In this document: in pieces, positions 6,704 through 9,303 of the stretch
Numbering within the stretch: position 1 is the stretch's first letter
How the letters are laid out: every line of letters starts with the position of its first letter
Assembly: GCA_900554705.1 (NCBI GenBank)
Contig: USIH01000080.1
Span: 1-9,303 of the forward strand
Length of the DNA stretch: 9,303 nt
Direction of reading: 5' to 3'
DNA from: an uncultured Eubacteriales bacterium
GTDB lineage: Bacteria > Bacillota > Clostridia > Oscillospirales > Oscillospiraceae
The notes under the pieces: generated by a model
Databases searched by the model: none
Seen by the model: only the letters and a program-made list of their open reading frames with translations
Told to the model about the DNA's origin: nothing
Translations under genes and position numbers: made by a program

Positions 6704-8104
6704 ATGGCAAAAAAGCAGGGCTACGGTAACGAGAGCATTACGACATTAAAGGGCGCGGATCGCGTCAGAAAGCGTCCCGCCGTCATCTTCGGCTCGGACG
6801 ATCTGACGGGCTGTGAGCACGCCGTCTTCGAGATCCTTTCCAACGCCATTGACGAGGCGCGCGAGGGACACGGCAATCTGATCATCGTCACGCGCTATGC
6901 CGACCAGAGCGTTGAGGTCGAGGACTTCGGGCGCGGCTGTCCGGTGGACTGGAACGAGAAGGAGCAGCGCTATAACTGGGAGCTGGTCTTCTGCGAGATG
7001 TACGCCGGAGGAAAATACAATAATAATGCCGGAGATAACTACGAGTTTTCTCTTGGCTTAAACGGCTTGGGCACCTGCGCGACGCAGTATGCCTCCGCCT
7101 ATTTCGACGCCCGCATCTACCGCGACGGCTTTAAGTATTCGCTGCATTTTGAAAAGGGCAACATCGTCGGCAAGCTCGAAAAGGAACCGGCCGACCGCAA
7201 GAAGACAGGCTCGCTGTTCCACTGGAAGCCGGATCTCGACGTCTTTACCGACATCGACATTCCCGCGCAGTACTACCTTGACACGCTCAAGCGTCAGGCG
7301 GTGGTCAACGCGGGCGTGACCTTCCGCTTCCGCAATCAGGTGGGCGGAAAGTTCGAGACGACGGAGTTTTGCTACGAGAAGGGCATTTTGGACTATATCA
7401 ATGAGCTGACCGAAGGCAATTCGTTCACCATGCCGCAGTATTGGGAGGCCGAGCGCAAGGGACGCGACCGCGAGGACAAGCCGGAATATAAGGTGAAGAT
7501 CACGGCGGCCGTCTGCTTCTCCCGCGACCTGAGCCGTTTGGAATACTACCACAATTCCTCTTGGCTCGAGCACGGCGGCGCGCCGGACAAGGCCGCGCGC
7601 AACGGCTTTGTCTATGCCATCGACAACTACATCAAACAGGCGGGGAAGTACACGAAAAACGAGTCGAAGATCACCTTCCAAGACGTGGCCGACTGTCTGG
7701 TGCTTGTGACCAACTGCTTCTCCACGCAGACCTCTTATGAGAACCAGACGAAGAAGTCCATCAACAACAAGTTCATTCAGGAGGCGATGACGGAGTTCTT
7801 CCGCAGCCGCCTGCAAGTCTATTTCATCGAAAACAAGGCCGAGGCGGACAAGATCGCCGATCAGGTGCTCATCAACAAGCGCAGCCGCGAAACGGCGGAG
7901 CGCACCCGGCAGGGCATGAAGAAGAAGCTCTCCGGCAGCATCGACATCGCCAACCGCGTGCAGAAGTTCGTCGACTGCCGCACCAAGGATGCCAGCCGCC
8001 GCGAGCTGTACATCGTGGAGGGCGATTCCGCTATGGGCGCGGTCAAGCAGAGCCGCGACAGTGAATATCAGGCCATCATGCCCATCCGCGGCAAGATCCT
8101 GAAT
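6704..8104 (+). other. Segment 1: atypical GyrB/ParE-type topoisomerase subunit, 5' part
   Basis: In its full form this would be the ATPase subunit of a type IIA topoisomerase, working with a GyrA/ParC-like partner to pass DNA strands. Visible in order: GHKL N-box EILSNAIDEA (43-52, E43 catalytic base, N47 metal ligand), DFGRG (74-78), ATP lid SLGLNGLGTC (116-125), the transducer with YYHNSSWLEHGG, the QTK loop ENQTKKSINN (Q348, K350), and the TOPRIM start ELYIVEGDSAMG (E439) followed by IMPIRGKILN. It differs from textbook GyrB: GLHGVG reads GLNGLG and EGDSAGG reads EGDSAMG. It resembles a second, divergent GyrB/ParE paralogue that I recall from Clostridia. The natural protein should continue past RGKILN into the DxD metal motif and the tail that binds the A subunit; both are absent. 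Arginine codons are 26 CGC of 31 by hand count, like the upstream genes. Confidence 0.85.
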
Positions 8105-9303
8105 ATGGATAAGCGGGAGATCAAGAATGAAAAGACCATTCTCATCTTTGATGTGACGGATTTTTCAGATACGATGACGATCAAGATGTTCGTGCACAAC
8201 GATCAGGTGGCTGAGGTGACGGAAGGGATCAAGCCGGGTGTGTTCGTGAAGATCAAGGGAATGACGGTGATGGACAAATTTGACCATGAGCTGACAATCG
8301 GCTCTCTCGCCGGCGTCAAGAAGATCCCGGATTTCACGACCTCGCGGATGGATACCAGCGTGCGCAAGCGTGTGGAGCTGCACTGTCATACCAAGATGAG
8401 CGATATGGACGGGGTGTCGGAGGCGAAGGACATCGTCAAGCGCGCCTACAAATGGGGGCACCCGGCGATCGCGATCACCGACCACGGCGTGGTGCAGTCC
8501 TTCCCGGATGCAAACCATGTGTGGGAGGATCTGTGGAAAGAAGAGAAGAAGAGACGGCAGGAGGCAGGCGAAGCAGAGCCGGACAAACAGGACTTTTTCA
8601 AGGTCATTTACGGGGTAGAGGGCTATCTGGTGGATGATCTGCATGAGATCGCCACGAATGAAAAGGGACAGAATTTCTATATCAATGCAGAGCTCTATAC
8701 GGATACCAGAGAGGCGGGCGTGATGGATGATCTGGAGCTCTCCACGAATTATGGGGAGGTGTGCCGGTTTATCCACACATTTCTGACGGAAAATACCTAT
8801 AAGCTGATCGAGACGGCTGCGGAACGCTGTGCGGAGGCGGTTCTTTTGCAGTTTTCCAGAATACGCGGCATCACCCTGGAGGTTCGCAAGCCGGAGGCGC
8901 CGATCAAACTGCCTTTTGGGTCGGTATCTGTTAAAATAACACGTGGTTGGAAAAGAGCATATCTCGCCTGCGGTTCTAATATGGGCGACCGGGAAAACTA
9001 TCTGAACAAGGCGGTGGAAGAGCTGCGTCAGGACAGAAAGTGTCGGGTGGTGGCAGTATCTGACTGGATGGATACGACGCCGTACGGAGAGGTGGAGCAG
9101 GATAATTTCCTCAACGGGGCGATCGCAGTAGATACGCTGTATCCGCCGCAGGAGCTGCTTGAATTTCTGCATGAGGTGGAACGGGAAAATGACAGAGAGA
9201 GACTGGTCCACTGGGGACCGAGAACGTTGGATCTGGATATTCTTTTGTATGAGGGATGCACGATGTATACGGAAAAGCTCAAGATCCCGCATATCGATAT
9301 GCA
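6704..9303 (+). CDS. Open frame to window end: GyrB/ParE-like, PolC and FolBK pieces joined in frame (chimera)
   Basis: From ATG 6704 (GAGGG 4 nt upstream) I translated every codon to the window end: 866 codons, no stop, and the frame continues past the edge. An in-frame ATG at 6671 lacks a good ribosome site and would leave an ~11-nt leader. The product changes identity twice. Residues 1 to ~466 are an atypical type IIA topoisomerase B subunit, ~462-656 are PolC OB plus PHP, and ~652-866 are FolB (no N-terminus) fused to FolK. Each part is highly typical of its family up to the switch, and each loses essential parts: TOPRIM lacks its DxD motif, PolC lacks exonuclease and polymerase domains, FolB lacks its N-terminal catalytic Glu. 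The switches lie at short shared motifs. A functional tri-fusion is very unlikely. Most likely this is an assembly chimera, alternatively real recombination. The three parts are described separately. Confidence 0.85.
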   Translation, partial: MAKKQGYGNESITTLKGADRVRKRPAVIFGSDDLTGCEHAVFEILSNAIDEAREGHGNLIIVTRYADQSVEVEDFGRGCPVDWNEKEQRYNWELVFCEMYAGGKYNNNAGDNYEFSLGLNGLGTCATQYASAYFDARIYRDGFKYSLHFEKGNIVGKLEKEPADRKKTGSLFHWKPDLDVFTDIDIPAQYYLDTLKRQAVVNAGVTFRFRNQVGGKFETTEFCYEKGILDYINELTEGNSFTMPQYWEAERKGRDREDKPEYKVKITAAVCFSRDLSRLEYYHNSSWLEHGGAPDKAARNGFVYAIDNYIKQAGKYTKNESKITFQDVADCLVLVTNCFSTQTSYENQTKKSINNKFIQEAMTEFFRSRLQVYFIENKAEADKIADQVLINKRSRETAERTRQGMKKKLSGSIDIANRVQKFVDCRTKDASRRELYIVEGDSAMGAVKQSRDSEYQAIMPIRGKILNMDKREIKNEKTILIFDVTDFSDTMTIKMFVHNDQVAEVTEGIKPGVFVKIKGMTVMDKFDHELTIGSLAGVKKIPDFTTSRMDTSVRKRVELHCHTKMSDMDGVSEAKDIVKRAYKWGHPAIAITDHGVVQSFPDANHVWEDLWKEEKKRRQEAGEAEPDKQDFFKVIYGVEGYLVDDLHEIATNEKGQNFYINAELYTDTREAGVMDDLELSTNYGEVCRFIHTFLTENTYKLIETAAERCAEAVLLQFSRIRGITLEVRKPEAPIKLPFGSVSVKITRGWKRAYLACGSNMGDRENYLNKAVEELRQDRKCRVVAVSDWMDTTPYGEVEQDNFLNGAIAVDTLYPPQELLEFLHEVERENDRERLVHWGPRTLDLDILLYEGCTMYTEKLKIPHIDM
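8087..8671 (+). other. polC: Segment 2: PolC (DNA polymerase III alpha, Gram-positive type) OB and PHP fragment
   Basis: PolC is the essential replicative polymerase of low-GC Gram-positives. This stretch matches its OB-fold, REIKNEKTILIFDVTDF, then KIKGMTVMDKFDHELTIG. The first half of its PHP domain follows: RVELHCHTKMSDMDG (H560, H562), IVKRAYKWGHPAIAITDHG (D593, H594), and the conserved run to VIYGVEGYLVDDLHEIATNEKGQ. In natural PolC this point leads straight into the DnaQ-like exonuclease inserted in the PHP domain; here it switches to FolB. The N-terminal domains before the OB-fold are also missing. There is no start codon with a ribosome site, so it can only be read as part of the larger frame. 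Arginine codons (3 CGG, 2 CGC, 1 CGT, 1 AGA) differ from segment 1. The family call is firm; biological reality of the join is doubtful. Confidence 0.88.
8657..9303 (+). other. folK: Segment 3: FolBK (dihydroneopterin aldolase-HPPK fusion), N-terminus missing, 3' end cut by window
   Basis: FolB splits 7,8-dihydroneopterin and FolK pyrophosphorylates the hydroxymethyl-pterin product, consecutive steps of folate synthesis; a FolB-FolK fusion is a known arrangement in Firmicutes. FolB remains run from NEKGQNFYINAELYTDTREAG through STNYGEV (Y683) to VRKPEAPI (K729, expected catalytic lysine). About 20-25 N-terminal residues with the conserved Glu are missing. FolK begins at about residue 750: AYLACGSNMGDR (752-763), TTPYGEVEQDNFLNGAI, HWGPRTLDLDIL with D843 and D845 as Mg-ATP ligands, and IPHIDM at the window edge; perhaps 40-50 residues are cut off. 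Arginine codons are 7 AGA, 4 CGG, 3 CGC, 2 CGT, most unlike segment 1. It has no start codon or ribosome site of its own at the join. Confidence 0.9.

Noticed and set aside
6671..6706. Upstream in-frame ATG at 6671 as start of the GyrB/ParE-like gene
   Set aside because: It has no clear Shine-Dalgarno and lies about 11 nt from the expected transcription start; ATG 6704 has GAGGG and begins with the family-like MAKK.
7058..7816. Minus-strand open frame (252 codons) opposite the GyrB/ParE-like gene
   Set aside because: It is antisense to conserved GHKL and transducer motifs and lacks a ribosome site; a shadow of GC-rich coding DNA.
8165..9292. Long minus-strand open frame (375 codons) opposite the PolC-FolBK region
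   Set aside because: The plus strand encodes clear PolC and FolBK motifs; the minus frame has no recognisable motifs and mirrors the plus codons.
6704..9303. A genuine new tri-functional enzyme linking DNA topology, replication and folate synthesis
   Set aside because: Every partner is broken inside a domain and loses catalytic residues, the joins sit on short shared motifs, and codon use changes; a functional fusion is not supported.

Overview
The window looks like DNA from a GC-rich, anaerobic, gut-type Clostridia (Firmicutes). Positions 1 to about 8,100 fit an Oscillospirales/Ruminococcaceae-like genome, judged from the protein families (YfhO, a clostridial pyridoxamine kinase, a membrane-anchored GH3 protein and a clostridial GyrB/ParE paralogue), strong Shine-Dalgarno sites and heavy CGC arginine codon use. 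The last 1.2 kb has a different codon style and carries pieces of PolC and FolBK that resemble Lachnospiraceae proteins. These taxonomic names are inference; no search was run.

Layout. Positions 1-142 hold two copies of a 75-bp-period tandem repeat with a GC-rich hairpin. On the minus strand, 4044 to 161 is a two-gene operon: a pyridoxal/pyridoxamine kinase (pdxK-like), then a large YfhO-family membrane protein, overlapping by 4 nt (ATGA). A compact intergenic region (4045-4174) carries divergent promoters. It also drives, on the plus strand, a 286-residue metal-dependent amidohydrolase (4175-5035) that ends at a strong hairpin terminator (5153-5190). Convergent to it on the minus strand is a membrane-anchored GH3 (NagZ-like) protein (6536-5184) whose catalytic loop is degenerate. 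A second divergent promoter region (6537-6703) precedes the last gene.

The last reading frame is the striking part. From ATG 6704 a single plus-strand frame stays open to the end of the window, 866 full codons with no stop. Its first ~465 codons encode the ATPase, transducer and start of the TOPRIM domain of an atypical GyrB/ParE-type topoisomerase subunit. It then changes in frame to the OB and PHP domains of PolC (DNA polymerase III alpha), and then changes in frame again to FolB (lacking its N-terminus) fused to FolK (dihydroneopterin aldolase / HPPK). Both switches fall where the two partner proteins are expected to share a short motif: RGKILN between TOPRIM and PolC, and NEKGQ between PolC and FolB. 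Each partner is cut inside a domain and loses catalytic residues. I therefore read this as a junction-by-short-homology chimera, most likely an assembly artefact in metagenome data and less likely a real recombination product, rather than a new multifunctional enzyme.

The remaining genes do not form one obvious pathway. They cover vitamin B6 salvage, an envelope glycosylation-type membrane protein, an amidohydrolase and a cell-surface GH3 protein. I saw no tRNA, rRNA, CRISPR array or insertion sequence.
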